The notes under the pieces are model-generated. The model had not been told where the DNA came from and made no database searches. It was given only the letters and a program-made list of their open reading frames with translations. Made by a program: the position numbers and the translations under genes. 64,000 nt of DNA from an uncultured Desulfosoma sp. (GTDB taxonomy: Bacteria > Desulfobacterota > Syntrophobacteria > Syntrophobacterales > DSM-9756), in NCBI GenBank assembly GCA_937960435.1, contig CALGPN010000016.1:1-64000 (forward strand), read 5' to 3'. This document shows, piece by piece, positions 43,889 to 53,327 of this stretch. Numbering within the stretch: position 1 is the first letter of the stretch; every line of letters begins with the position of its first letter.

Positions 43889-45484
43889 ATGGGTGCGAAT
43901 CCAATCGTCATTATCGGGGCACTAATCTATTTTGCCATCATGATCGCCATCGGGTATTTCACGCGAAAGGCGGCGCTCAACGCCTCCGATTACTATGTGG
44001 CCGGGCGCAAGGTGGGCTCCTTCATCAACGGGGCCGCCCTGGCGTCAACCTATTTGAGCCCGGCGAGCTTCCTCGGGCTGCCCGCCTTCATCTTTCTCTT
44101 GGGGTATCCGTTTTGGTGGGCTTTGGTGGGCGTCATCGGCGGCATGCCCATTGCCACACTCCTCACGGCGGCTCCTTTGCGGAAATACGCGCCGACCTCC
44201 TTTACCGACTACTATGCCGATCGCTACGACACCAAGTGGATGCGCCTCATTGCCGGTGTTCCCACCATCATCGCCGGCTTTGCCTATGTGACGTTGTCCA
44301 TTGTCGGCACCGCCCTTTTCATGCTCGCCATCTTAAAACTCAATTACAACATTTCCGTGGTGATCGGCGCCCTGGTGGTTTTCATCTATGTTTTCTACGG
44401 AGGCATGGTGGCCACCACCTGGTCGGCGGCCTTTCAGGGGGTGACCATGGCGGTGGCGGCCGTGGTGGGCGCCATTTACACCATCGCCCATTTCGGCGGC
44501 CTCAACCCCATGACCGACGCGATTTTGAGTGTGACACCGAACTTCTTCAACGCCCCCTACGTCAACGAAAAACCCTCCAGTGCTCTCATGGGCATGTGGA
44601 CGGGGATCGTCGGCTTCTACTACACATGGCATTTCGGTTTTGCGGCCATGCCTTACACGGTGGTGCGTTTCTTTACGGCGCAGGACATCAAGTCCGCACG
44701 CCGCAGCGTCTTCTGGGCTATTTTCTTCGGTGGTGCCATGTATCTTGGGTTGATCATCATCGGTTCCGCCGCCCGCGTGCTCATCGAAACGCTTCACCCC
44801 TACATGAGCGTTGAAGGGGTCAAGGATGCCATGGGTGTACTCAAGCACATGAAAGGCGTTTACGGAGTGGGTGGTGCGGCCGTGACCGACTACTCCATGA
44901 TCGCCGCCATGGAAGGCCTCAAGAGCCCGTTTCTTTTGGCGGTTATCGCCGCAGGCGGTCTGGCCATCGCCATGTCTACGGCAGCCGGCTGGACCATGGT
45001 GCTCAACGTTCTCCTGGGGCGCGACCTGATCGGTAAAGTGTTCGGAAGCAAGTGGCCTGAAGAAAAGCCCGTCCAGGTGACCCGAATCATGACGGTCATC
45101 GTCATCGTCATTTGCACCTTGGTGGCCTTTAGTCCGCCGGCGCTGGTTTTGGACATTTCCGGCGCCGCCTTTATCGTGATCCTCTGTTCCGTGGGGCCGC
45201 CTCTTGTCCTCGGCATCTGGTGGGATAAGGCCAACACCACGGCGGCGGTCACCAACATCGTCGTCATGACGGTTCTGTCCACCTTTTCGTGGATGTACGC
45301 CAACTCCAAGCTGGGGAGCGCCCACTGGTTCTTTCTTAGCAAAAAAGGCGGCCTTGTGACCCCTCACCAATTCTACTGGGTGTTCGTAGGGCTCATTTTC
45401 TTTATCCTTCTCAGCTTGGTGACGAAACCCAATCGGCCTGAGGTCATCAAAAAGTACTCCTATGACCTGAGACCTGAAAACTAA
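43889..45484 (+). CDS. Sodium:solute symporter (SSS family), likely short-chain carboxylate uptake
   Basis: 531-residue polytopic membrane protein. The N-terminal YYVAGRKVGSFINGAALASTYLSPASFLG block is the SSS-family sodium-site region, and it is closest in pattern to cation/acetate symporters of the ActP type. The small membrane protein just upstream supports the two-subunit subfamily. Substrate is not provable; acetate, propionate, butyrate or isobutyrate would fit the mutase and CoA transferase genes nearby. Confidence 0.9.
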   Translation: MGANPIVIIGALIYFAIMIAIGYFTRKAALNASDYYVAGRKVGSFINGAALASTYLSPASFLGLPAFIFLLGYPFWWALVGVIGGMPIATLLTAAPLRKYAPTSFTDYYADRYDTKWMRLIAGVPTIIAGFAYVTLSIVGTALFMLAILKLNYNISVVIGALVVFIYVFYGGMVATTWSAAFQGVTMAVAAVVGAIYTIAHFGGLNPMTDAILSVTPNFFNAPYVNEKPSSALMGMWTGIVGFYYTWHFGFAAMPYTVVRFFTAQDIKSARRSVFWAIFFGGAMYLGLIIIGSAARVLIETLHPYMSVEGVKDAMGVLKHMKGVYGVGGAAVTDYSMIAAMEGLKSPFLLAVIAAGGLAIAMSTAAGWTMVLNVLLGRDLIGKVFGSKWPEEKPVQVTRIMTVIVIVICTLVAFSPPALVLDISGAAFIVILCSVGPPLVLGIWWDKANTTAAVTNIVVMTVLSTFSWMYANSKLGSAHWFFLSKKGGLVTPHQFYWVFVGLIFFILLSLVTKPNRPEVIKKYSYDLRPEN

Positions 45485-45493
45485 AGACGACTT

Positions 45494-45525
45494 GAAGGAC
45501 CGAAAGGGAGACCTTTCGGTCCTTC
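45494..45525 (+). terminator. Strong hairpin after symporter gene
   Basis: Perfect 14-base arms GAAGGACCGAAAGG (45494-45507) and complement (45512-45525) with a GAGA loop. The tetraloop and stem are very stable, but the T-tract is missing, so it may be an mRNA end-protecting structure as much as a terminator. Confidence 0.65.
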
Positions 45526-45564
45526 ACAGGACGTTCGCGAAGCCGGGAGGTATCGAGGCGATCC

Positions 45565-45798
45565 ATGGCGGAACAAGGGATGAATGAAAAATTGGAACGC
45601 TGGGAGCGACATCGGCGAAGATGGTATCTTTTGTATTTTTATGTGGGTGTCGGCATAAATCTTTTACTTTATTTCTCAAAACCCTACGGGTTTGATCCCA
45701 GCGGAAGTCTGTTTTGGGGGTCCTTTTACGGCATCGGGATTCCCTTGTGCACCATGTTTCTTGGTGTGTCCATACATCGGAAGCTTTTAGGCGCTTAG
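45565..45798 (+). CDS. Small two-pass membrane protein, unknown
   Basis: 77-residue protein, basic N-terminus (ERHRRRW) followed by two hydrophobic segments (YLLYFYVGVGINLLLYF and GIGIPLCTMFLGVSI). It resembles the small symporter partner in size but not in sequence. Ribosome site GGAGG is 15 bases upstream and not ideal. It is followed eight bases later by a secreted-protein gene. Confidence 0.6.
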   Translation: MAEQGMNEKLERWERHRRRWYLLYFYVGVGINLLLYFSKPYGFDPSGSLFWGSFYGIGIPLCTMFLGVSIHRKLLGA

Positions 45799-45805
45799 AT
45801 TTTTC

Positions 45806-46711
45806 ATGAGAATAACTTTCTGTCTGAGCCGATTCCTTGTGGCGGTTTTCTGGGTGCTGTGTATCTCCGAGCTTCAGGCTCGAGGGGATGTGACGTTCGT
45901 TCACGAGGTGGAGGCGGAAGACCTATTCACGGGTAAAAAGACGCTCACCTTGACGACGAGCTATCGTGCCGACGGCATGTACATGGATCAGCAGCGGCGA
46001 TACACGGGTTCCTGGTGGCGTCTTCTTTTCGGAGGCGTTCGGGAGGATCGTCGAACGGTGATCCTTTCTCCGGTCTCTCACGATATTCGAGAGATCGACT
46101 GGGGTCGTGAGAAATGTCGCATCTTTTCTTTGGATCGCTTGAAGGATCCGGAATGGTTGCGCAGCCTGGAAAAGCCTCGGGAGGAGTTTGTGCCTTTGAT
46201 GGCGGACCGTTACGAGGTGCGGGCTCCCGAGGTGACCATTAGGGTTGAAGAGACGCTGGAGACCGTTGGAACCTACCCGTGTCGAAGAGTTTCGGCCCGG
46301 CTGCGCCAGGAGACGTATGACAGACTGCGGGATGCCCACAGCGTGACGGAGGTGGAGCAGAATCTTTGGGTTTCGGACGAGGTGCCGGGTCTGGGGGAGG
46401 CTTCTCGGGTCCAAAGGCAGCTGGCGTCGGTGCTCGGCATGGAAGCGGAGCGTCTCGGGCCTCTGTCCTCTCTATTGTCCTATTGGCAGGGGGCTTTGCA
46501 GCCCATCGCCGAAGATTTGGCGAAAGTGCGAGGCTATCCGGTAAAAAGCACGGTGCGCGTGACGGCGCACTACATTCCCAAGGAAGGGGAATCCAAGAAG
46601 GTGAGTCGTGTCGTCAACGAAGAAACCAGCTTCTTAAAGGAGGTGTTTCCGCAATTCGACGAAGATCGCTACAAGGTTCCACCTCACTTCACAACGGTTC
46701 GCGTTCCATAG
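45806..46711 (+). CDS. Secreted protein of unknown function
   Basis: 301-residue protein with an N-terminal signal peptide (MRITFCLSRFLVAVFWVLCISELQA, likely cut near A25-R26) and a mature part rich in beta-strand patterns. SWWRLLFGG and several REE/RVEET repeats stand out; no catalytic motif is seen. It looks like a periplasmic or outer-membrane-associated protein. It starts eight bases after the small membrane protein gene, probably the same transcript. Confidence 0.7.
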   Translation: MRITFCLSRFLVAVFWVLCISELQARGDVTFVHEVEAEDLFTGKKTLTLTTSYRADGMYMDQQRRYTGSWWRLLFGGVREDRRTVILSPVSHDIREIDWGREKCRIFSLDRLKDPEWLRSLEKPREEFVPLMADRYEVRAPEVTIRVEETLETVGTYPCRRVSARLRQETYDRLRDAHSVTEVEQNLWVSDEVPGLGEASRVQRQLASVLGMEAERLGPLSSLLSYWQGALQPIAEDLAKVRGYPVKSTVRVTAHYIPKEGESKKVSRVVNEETSFLKEVFPQFDEDRYKVPPHFTTVRVP

Positions 46712-46756
46712 GCGAGGGAGTTGTCCACACAAGGATTCAATGCAGGGGAGACGTTC

Positions 46757-48100
46757 ATGGCACGAGAAGACTATTTCAAATGGGCGGAAAGTGTTCTTGA
46801 TCCTTCCAAGACTTTTGAAAAGCCTGAGGCTCTGGCGGATATCAAGATCGTGGAGCTGTGCACGCTGATCTTGGGGCCATCTTTGCCGAGTTATCTTTCC
46901 GAGTTAGGAGCGACCGTCTTCAAGGTGGAATTGCCCGGCATGGGCGACACCATGCGGTCGCTGACGCCTTTCGCCAAGTTCTTCAACGGGGCGGCCCTCG
47001 GGTGGTTGAAGGAGGCCCGCAACAAGTACCATTTGGCCATCGACGTGCGCGTTCCGGAAGGAGTGGAGCTGTTCAAGGAGCTCGTCAAGCGCTCCGACGT
47101 CGTGGTGGAAAACCTCCGGGCCGGCACCATGGACAAATGGGGGATCGGTTACCGGCAGCTTCGCGAAATCAATCCCCGGATCATTTACATTGCCTTGAAC
47201 GGTTTCGGGCAGTGGGGGCCTTATTTGGAACGGCCGTCCTATGACGCCATCGCCCAGTCGGAATCGGGGGAAGCGTGGATCAGCGGTTTTCCGGACAAAC
47301 TGCCCATGAAGGCCGGGATTTGGTTGGCGGATTATTACGGCGGTCTTGTGGGCGCCATCGGAGTTTTGGCCGCCTTGGCGCATCGGGATCGCACGGGCCG
47401 CGGCCAATACATCGAATATTCCCAGGCGGAAAACTTGATGCGCGCCATGGACTGGACGTGGCTCTATCAGCATTTCACCGGCAAGTGCCGGGAACGTTAC
47501 GGAAACCGCGATGTCAGCATTTGCCCGGCGGACATCGTGCCCAGCAAGGACGGCGAAATGGTGGCCATCGGGGCGGCTACGGACAAGCAGTTCCAGGGGC
47601 TGTGCCAGGCCATGGGGAAACCGGAACTGGCCCAGGATCCCCGTTTTGCCACGCATTTGGAGCGGCTCAAGGAAGAAAATGCCGTGGAACTTTTGTCCCT
47701 GATTCGCAATTGGGTGGCGGGCAAGACCTACGCGGAAATCGACCAGTTGGCCGGGCAATACGGCTTCGGCGCCCAAAAGGTGTCCAACGGCAAGGATCAC
47801 TTTGAGGACGAACATCTCAGGAAGCGGAATTTCACCTATTACGTGGACGACCCCATTTACGGGGAATTGTACGAAGAGGGTATTGCGCCGAAACTTTCGG
47901 AAACGCCCGGTCGCATCAAATGGGCGGGCAAGCCTGTCGGCTTTGACAACGAGTACGTCCTCAAGCGGTTTCTCGGACTGAAGACCAAGAAAATTAAATA
48001 CCTCAAGGAAAAGAACATCATCGGCAAATGGGTGGACGTTCCTCCCGGTCGCAAGCCTCCGCAGAACTGGGACGGCAAGTCGGGCGTCCTTTTGGTCTAG
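46757..48100 (+). CDS. Class III (CaiB/BaiF) CoA transferase, first of tandem pair
   Basis: 447-residue CoA transferase of family III, which forms Asp-CoA mixed anhydride intermediates. The aligned catalytic Asp is Asp163 ([11 protein letters not shown]). The [27 protein letters not shown]-terminal core and [13 protein letters not shown] block are diagnostic. It is paired with a paralogue 57 bases downstream, like the two-subunit succinyl-CoA:benzylsuccinate CoA transferases. Substrate unknown; transfer of CoA to a carboxylic acid brought in by the nearby symporter is plausible. Confidence 0.88.
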   Translation: MAREDYFKWAESVLDPSKTFEKPEALADIKIVELCTLILGPSLPSYLSELGATVFKVELPGMGDTMRSLTPFAKFFNGAALGWLKEARNKYHLAIDVRVPEGVELFKELVKRSDVVVENLRAGTMDKWGIGYRQLREINPRIIYIALNGFGQWGPYLERPSYDAIAQSESGEAWISGFPDKLPMKAGIWLADYYGGLVGAIGVLAALAHRDRTGRGQYIEYSQAENLMRAMDWTWLYQHFTGKCRERYGNRDVSICPADIVPSKDGEMVAIGAATDKQFQGLCQAMGKPELAQDPRFATHLERLKEENAVELLSLIRNWVAGKTYAEIDQLAGQYGFGAQKVSNGKDHFEDEHLRKRNFTYYVDDPIYGELYEEGIAPKLSETPGRIKWAGKPVGFDNEYVLKRFLGLKTKKIKYLKEKNIIGKWVDVPPGRKPPQNWDGKSGVLLV

Positions 48101-48157
48101 CCTTTAGGTGGAAATTCATCAGCGGAAGTGAACTCTGTGCATGCAGGGAGGAGATCG

Positions 48158-49480
48158 ATGCATATGGAAAAGGAATTAAGCTGGGGCGATTGGATTCGGG
48201 AGTTGGACGATCCGGCAAAGAACCGCGAAAAGCCGGAAGCGCTGGATCATATCACGGTGTTGGACGTGAGCTACGCCAACATGGCTGGATGTTTCTGCAC
48301 GTCCACCTTGGCGGAATTCGGGGCCAACGTCATTCGCATCGAGCCGCCCGGGGGAGATCCGGCTCGGACCTTCAGTCCCTGGGGTTACATGCACAAAGGG
48401 ACGGGACTGGGGTATTTGAATGAGGGGCGCAACAAATTTCACGTGACCCTGAACTTGGAATGCGAAGAGGGGCAGGAAATTTTTAGAAAGCTGGCCAAAC
48501 GCGCCGATGTGGTGGTGGAGACATTTCTCCCCGGCACCATGGATGCCTGGGGTATCGGATACCGTCAGCTCAAGGAACTGAATCCGCGGCTCATCTATTG
48601 CGCCCTCTACACTTATGGTCAGTTCGGACCCAAGGCCGCCTGCGGCAAGGCCGATGTGGATGTGGTGGACCAGGCTTATTCGGGCGTGGTTTCGGTAAGC
48701 GGTGAGCCGCCCGAAGACCCCCAGAATCCCAAACCTTCGGAGGTCCCCACCAAGCAAGGAAACTGGATGGGATGGTACGCCGGCGGCGCCTGGGCCAGCG
48801 TGGCCATTTTAGCGGCCTTGCACTATCGGGTGCAATCCGGGAAAGGCCAATTTATCGATGTGTCTCCGGCGGAAGCTTATGGTCGGTGTATTAATTACGG
48901 GATCAACTATTACTACGGCTTTAAAGACACCATTCCCAGGGTGGGGAACTACGACGTGGGTGTTTTCCCCTACACTTATTTCAAATGCAAAGACGGTTTT
49001 GCCTTCTTATCCGGTTTTGCCGACCCCAACTGGAAGGCTTTGTGCACCATCATCAACCGGCCCGATCTCCAGCAACAATTCCCGACGATTTTCGAGCGCC
49101 TCAATGTGGACAACATGAAGATCATGTACAAGGAAATTGAGAAGTGGACCATGGAGCACACCTATGACGAGATCTTTGATGCCGTCATGGACTACAACAA
49201 AAATATCGGGCAAGGTGTCGTGGTCCCCGGCCGCATCAGCTCGCCCATGGACACCATGAAGGCGGAAAACTGGTGGGTTCGCATGGCCTTGGAAACCATC
49301 GACGATCCCCATTACGGCGAAGTGACCATCGCCAACCATGCCCACAAGATGACGGAAACTCCGCCGCGTGTGAAATGGATCTGCCGTCCCGTGGGCGCGG
49401 ACAACTATTACGTCTACGCCAAGATGCTGGGCTACGGTCCCAAACGGCTTGAGGAGCTGAAAGAAAAAGGTGTCGTGTGA
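48158..49480 (+). CDS. Class III (CaiB/BaiF) CoA transferase, second of tandem pair
   Basis: 440-residue paralogue of the preceding gene. Shared blocks include [19 protein letters not shown] and EEGQEIFRKLAKRADVVVE. The aligned acid is Asp168 in DVVDQAYSG, so both chains appear catalytically competent, although the surrounding residues differ. The best reading is a heteromeric transferase. ATG 48158 has AGGGAGGAG at good distance. A terminator follows. Confidence 0.88.
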   Translation: MHMEKELSWGDWIRELDDPAKNREKPEALDHITVLDVSYANMAGCFCTSTLAEFGANVIRIEPPGGDPARTFSPWGYMHKGTGLGYLNEGRNKFHVTLNLECEEGQEIFRKLAKRADVVVETFLPGTMDAWGIGYRQLKELNPRLIYCALYTYGQFGPKAACGKADVDVVDQAYSGVVSVSGEPPEDPQNPKPSEVPTKQGNWMGWYAGGAWASVAILAALHYRVQSGKGQFIDVSPAEAYGRCINYGINYYYGFKDTIPRVGNYDVGVFPYTYFKCKDGFAFLSGFADPNWKALCTIINRPDLQQQFPTIFERLNVDNMKIMYKEIEKWTMEHTYDEIFDAVMDYNKNIGQGVVVPGRISSPMDTMKAENWWVRMALETIDDPHYGEVTIANHAHKMTETPPRVKWICRPVGADNYYVYAKMLGYGPKRLEELKEKGVV

Positions 49481-49838
49481 CATTCGGCACTTGAGAGGGT
49501 TAAGGAAAAAGGCCACCTGGTGGCCTTTTTCTTTGCATGCGCGTGGCAGGGTGCACCCGCTTGGAGGTGGCAGAAGGAGCGCAGCGCCGCTGCCTGTTTG
49601 GCCCAGGCGCTCTGGAAGCCCAAAGTGTGGCGCATCACGTAGGGGCGCAGCGCTTCCCTACGTGCCCCACATGTGCGCGGATCGCCCTGACGGTGATCGG
49701 AAGTTGTTTTTAAATCTTTGCTGCTGGAGTCGTTCATAGATACGATGCGACGACTTCGATGTGTTCCATGCACCGGATGCGAACCCCCCACACCCGGTGG
49801 TCTGAAAAGGCGACGGGACTGCCCCGGCCCTCGACTCG
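49481..49838. other. 358-base intergenic region with structured element
   Basis: Besides the terminator, it contains the palindrome GGGTGCACCC (49549-49558) and a nine-base perfect stem CACGTAGGG/CCCTACGTG (49636-49644 and 49656-49664) closing over an inner GCGC/GCGC hairpin, without T-tract. No protein gene is supported. The stem could belong to a small RNA or leader. Confidence 0.45.
49505..49534 (+). terminator. Rho-independent terminator after CoA transferase pair
   Basis: AAAAAGGCCACC and GGTGGCCTTTTT form a near-perfect palindrome centred at 49518, followed by CTTT. It can act on both strands. Confidence 0.85.
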
Positions 49839-51659
49839 ATGAAAGGCCCCGTGATGATTCCACCCAAAGAATTTCTTCGCAGAATCAAACCGTTTTCCTT
49901 CCTTCGGGAGGAACATTTAAACGCGCTGACCGGCAGTCTGGATGTGGCCATGTACGGCGCGGGCGAGGTCCTTTTTTCCAAGGACGAGGTTTGTCCGTTC
50001 GTGTTTCTCGTTTTTTCGGGGCTTGTGGGCCTTTACGACGGCGATGAACTTGTCGATCTTGTTTCCAAGGGCGAAATTTTCGGGCTGCTTTCCGCATTGC
50101 ACCGTACTCCGTCCTATTACGAAGCTCGAGCCCTGGAAGACACCATCTGCTATCTGATTGACGCCGAAGCTTTTGAGAAAGTCTATCAAGCCCACAGTGC
50201 TTTTGCCTCTTTTTTCAGCACGTTCATCGAGAGGCGATTTCGTTCCTTTGCGCGATTGGCTCGCCAGGAAGAATCCATGCAGGATGGTGCCACCACGGTC
50301 CTGGTGGAAAGCTTGGTCGGCAAGGCGCCGGTGACGTGCGCTCCCGGCAATAGCGTGAGAGAAGCGGTGAGCATCATGGATGCGCACGGTGTCGGTTCCG
50401 TTGTGGTGGTGGAAGGCGAAAAGCCCGTGGGCATTCTGACCAACCGAGACATGCGGCGTGTCCTCGTTCACGGGAGTCCTGAGAGTTTCGTCAAGGATTT
50501 CATGTCCACCCCGGTCATCACCCTGGATCGTCAGGCTTCCGTGCTGGAGGCTTACACGACGCTTCTTCGCACCGGCATCGACCATTTGGTGGTGATGGAC
50601 CGAGATCGTGTCTACGGAGTCGTCACCAGCAAGGACGTTCTGGCCCAGATGGAGCCGTCTTCATCCATTCTGGCCATTTATCGAAAGGTTCTTAAGGCCG
50701 TGGATTTGGATGAGCTGAAGAGCGCGTTTCACGCCATACGCGTGGCCGTCTCTGAAATGGCTCTGAAGGGAGTTCACTTTTACCAGCTTTCCCAAATGAT
50801 CACTTCCGTCTACGATACCGTGGTGATTCGGGTCTTGCAAAAGCACACGGATCCTCATGAGGCAAAGAATTTTGTCTGGATTCACACGGGCAGTTCCGGC
50901 CGTAAGGAACAGATTCTCACAACGGATCAAGACAGTGCGATCATCTGCGGCACGGCCGGGCCATGTTTGGATGCTGCCGAAGCCGTCACGCACAGTCTCG
51001 AATCTGTCGGTATTCCACGATGCCCCGCGAACTACATGGCTTCCAACCCACGGTGGCATCTGAGCTTCGATCAATGGAAGGAAAACTTTCGTCAGTGGTT
51101 TCTGGAACCCACACCGGACCATGTGCGGTACCTCACGGTCTTTCTGGACATGAGGGCGGTTTACGGCAACGGCCAATTGTTGGGCAGACTCCTCAACGCC
51201 ATTCATGAATCCGTCACGAACCAGGCGGTGCGTTTTTTGGCCTATGATGCGGCCCTTCACGAACCCCCCATCGGCATTTTTGGGATCAAGCATCGAGACC
51301 GCGGTCTTGACTTGAAAAAATACGGCATATACCCCATTGCCAACGGGATTCGTGTGATGATCTTGGCCAATAGAATGCTCAGCGTTACTAACACCCGGGA
51401 ACGCATCGAGGCTTTGCGCGATGCCGGAGCTTTGGGCAAGGACACCGCGGGGGACCTTCTGGAAGCCTACGCGTTTCTGCAGGATCTTCGCCTCAGGCAA
51501 CAGGCTCGAGCCGTGAAACAAGGCCGCTCGGAAGCCAACCTCATCATGGCGGACCAATTGGACAAAATGGATCTGCTCGTCTTGAAGGAATCCCTCAAGG
51601 TAGTGGCTTCCTTTCAAAAGAACCTCAAAGCCCGCTACGGCGTGGATCGAGGGCTTTGA
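49839..51659 (+). CDS. cNMP-binding/CBS/DUF294 nucleotidyltransferase-like protein
   Basis: 606-residue cytoplasmic regulator-like protein. Domains in order: cyclic-nucleotide-binding fold (about 10-125), two CBS domains (about 150-290), DUF294 nucleotidyltransferase with GSSGRKE and TTDQDSAI (about 365-400), and the C-terminal DUF294 substrate-binding part. In other bacteria such proteins occur beside DnaQ-like exonuclease and symporter genes, as here. ATG 49839 lacks a clear ribosome site; ATG 49854, seven bases after GAAAGG, is a serious alternative. It overlaps the next gene by one base. Confidence 0.87.
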   Translation: MKGPVMIPPKEFLRRIKPFSFLREEHLNALTGSLDVAMYGAGEVLFSKDEVCPFVFLVFSGLVGLYDGDELVDLVSKGEIFGLLSALHRTPSYYEARALEDTICYLIDAEAFEKVYQAHSAFASFFSTFIERRFRSFARLARQEESMQDGATTVLVESLVGKAPVTCAPGNSVREAVSIMDAHGVGSVVVVEGEKPVGILTNRDMRRVLVHGSPESFVKDFMSTPVITLDRQASVLEAYTTLLRTGIDHLVVMDRDRVYGVVTSKDVLAQMEPSSSILAIYRKVLKAVDLDELKSAFHAIRVAVSEMALKGVHFYQLSQMITSVYDTVVIRVLQKHTDPHEAKNFVWIHTGSSGRKEQILTTDQDSAIICGTAGPCLDAAEAVTHSLESVGIPRCPANYMASNPRWHLSFDQWKENFRQWFLEPTPDHVRYLTVFLDMRAVYGNGQLLGRLLNAIHESVTNQAVRFLAYDAALHEPPIGIFGIKHRDRGLDLKKYGIYPIANGIRVMILANRMLSVTNTRERIEALRDAGALGKDTAGDLLEAYAFLQDLRLRQQARAVKQGRSEANLIMADQLDKMDLLVLKESLKVVASFQKNLKARYGVDRGL

Positions 51660-52261
51660 TGCTTCTGAGCGAAGCCAGTTTTGTGTCTGTGGATTTGGAG
51701 ACCACCGGGTTGGATGTGCGACGCGACGACATCATCGCCATCGCGTTGGTGCCGATGGACGGCTTAAAGATTCGTGTCCGCCATGCCTATTACACCTTGG
51801 TTAAACCGCGAAAGTATCGGCTGCAAACCATGAAGTACCACGGCATTGACCTGGAGTCCCTCCAGGAGGCTCCGCCTTTTGAAGAAATCGCTCAAGACCT
51901 TTTGGCCCGTTGCCAGGGCATTCTTTTGGGACATTGTGTGCATATCGACTATCAGTTTCTTCGACGTGCTTTTAAAGCGGCGGGGATACGTTTCGAGCGG
52001 GATTTGGTGGACATTGCGGAGGTGGAGAAATGGATCGGCCAGAAAACTTCCCATCGGCCCAACTGCGATGAGTTGAGTTTGGATGCTTTGATCCGCCGCT
52101 ATGGGCTCAAGGAACATTACCGGCATCATGCCCTGGCCGACGCTTTTTTCGCCGCTCAGATCTTTCAGATCCAGATGACACGACACGGCATTCCCGATGT
52201 CCATCATTTGCTCAACCAGCTCAGGAACCAGAAGGTGTGCGATACTCCGTTTCTTTTCTGA
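51659..52261 (+). CDS. DnaQ-like 3'-5' exonuclease
   Basis: 200-residue DEDDh exonuclease-like protein. Motif I VDLETTGL (metal Asp/Glu), a His/Asp-containing LGHCVHIDYQFL region, and the ALADAFFAA helix with its catalytic His/Asp (HHALAD) are present. The ATG overlaps the stop of the DUF294 gene (TGATG), so the two are translationally coupled. In such clusters it is generally not the replicative epsilon subunit. Its role with the DUF294 protein is unknown. Confidence 0.86.
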   Translation: MLLSEASFVSVDLETTGLDVRRDDIIAIALVPMDGLKIRVRHAYYTLVKPRKYRLQTMKYHGIDLESLQEAPPFEEIAQDLLARCQGILLGHCVHIDYQFLRRAFKAAGIRFERDLVDIAEVEKWIGQKTSHRPNCDELSLDALIRRYGLKEHYRHHALADAFFAAQIFQIQMTRHGIPDVHHLLNQLRNQKVCDTPFLF

Positions 52262-52452
52262 GGGTGTTTTAAAAAAGGTGAAGACGGATTTTTTTGGGAC
52301 GTGCCCCTCCCTGTCCTTTTGGAAGGAAAAGGCTTTGTGATCTCGGTTCTTTGTGTTAGTCAAAAAACATTGAAAGGAATGCGGTCGGCCTATCGCGTTT
52401 TATGCCATGAATTCAGAGCGGCTGAAGAAGAGGGAAACAAAGGAGGTTTATG

Positions 52453-53280
52453 ATGAAAAGATGGAAGATGGCTCTAGGGGTTGCCCTGGCGTTGGTGACG
52501 GCCGTGGCCGTGCACGGCTGGACAGCGGACATTGAGCTTGCCAAGAAATCTACGCTGGAGGAGATCCTCAAAAGAGGGGAGCTTCGCGTGGGGTTTGAAG
52601 CGGGCTATATGCCTTTTGAGATGACGGACAAGAAGGGCAATTTCGTCGGCTTTGACATCGACATGGCCAAGGAAATGGCCAAGGCCATGGGCGTGAAATT
52701 CGTCCCTGTGAACACGGCGTGGGACGGCATCATCCCGTCGCTCATCACCGGCAAGTTCGACATCATCATGAGCGGCATGACGGTCACGCAAGAACGGAAC
52801 CTGAAGGTCAACTTCGCCGACCCCTACATCATTGTGGGCCAGACCATCTTGCTCCACAAAAAGCATGACGGCGCCGTGAAGTCCTATAAAGACCTGAACG
52901 ACCCGAAATACATCGTCACGTCCAAGCTGGGCACTACGGGGGAACAGGCCGTCAAGCGCATGATTCCCAAATGTACCTATAAGTCTTTCGAAACGGAAAC
53001 CGAAGCGGCTCTGGAAGTGGTCAACGGCAAGGCGGACGCCTTCGTGTACGACCTTCCCTTCTGTGTCGTCTTCCTCGCCCAACAAGGCGCCGGAAACTTG
53101 GTCTTTCTCGACCAACCATTCACGTATGAGCCTCTGGCCTGGGCCGTGAACAAGGGTGACCCCGATTTCCTGAACTGGTTGAATAATTTTCTGCGCCAGG
53201 TGAAAAACGACGGTCGCTACGAACAAATCTACAACAAATGGATCAAGAGCACGGAATGGATCCAGGAAGTCGCCCAATAG
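52453..53280 (+). CDS. Amino-acid ABC transporter substrate-binding protein
   Basis: 275-residue periplasmic solute-binding protein with a Sec signal peptide (MKRWKMALGVALALVTAVAVHG). The family 3 signature GFDIDMAKEMAKAMG and the RVGFEAGYMPFEM opening are typical of polar amino-acid binders. AAAGGAGGT precedes it; ATG 52450 and 52453 are both possible and 52453 has the better spacing. First gene of a binding protein-permease-ATPase operon. Confidence 0.92.
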   Translation: MKRWKMALGVALALVTAVAVHGWTADIELAKKSTLEEILKRGELRVGFEAGYMPFEMTDKKGNFVGFDIDMAKEMAKAMGVKFVPVNTAWDGIIPSLITGKFDIIMSGMTVTQERNLKVNFADPYIIVGQTILLHKKHDGAVKSYKDLNDPKYIVTSKLGTTGEQAVKRMIPKCTYKSFETETEAALEVVNGKADAFVYDLPFCVVFLAQQGAGNLVFLDQPFTYEPLAWAVNKGDPDFLNWLNNFLRQVKNDGRYEQIYNKWIKSTEWIQEVAQ

Positions 53281-53327
53281 AGTCCCAGGGAGCCCTGACG
53301 ATCCGTGTGAATTCAGGATAGCGTCTC

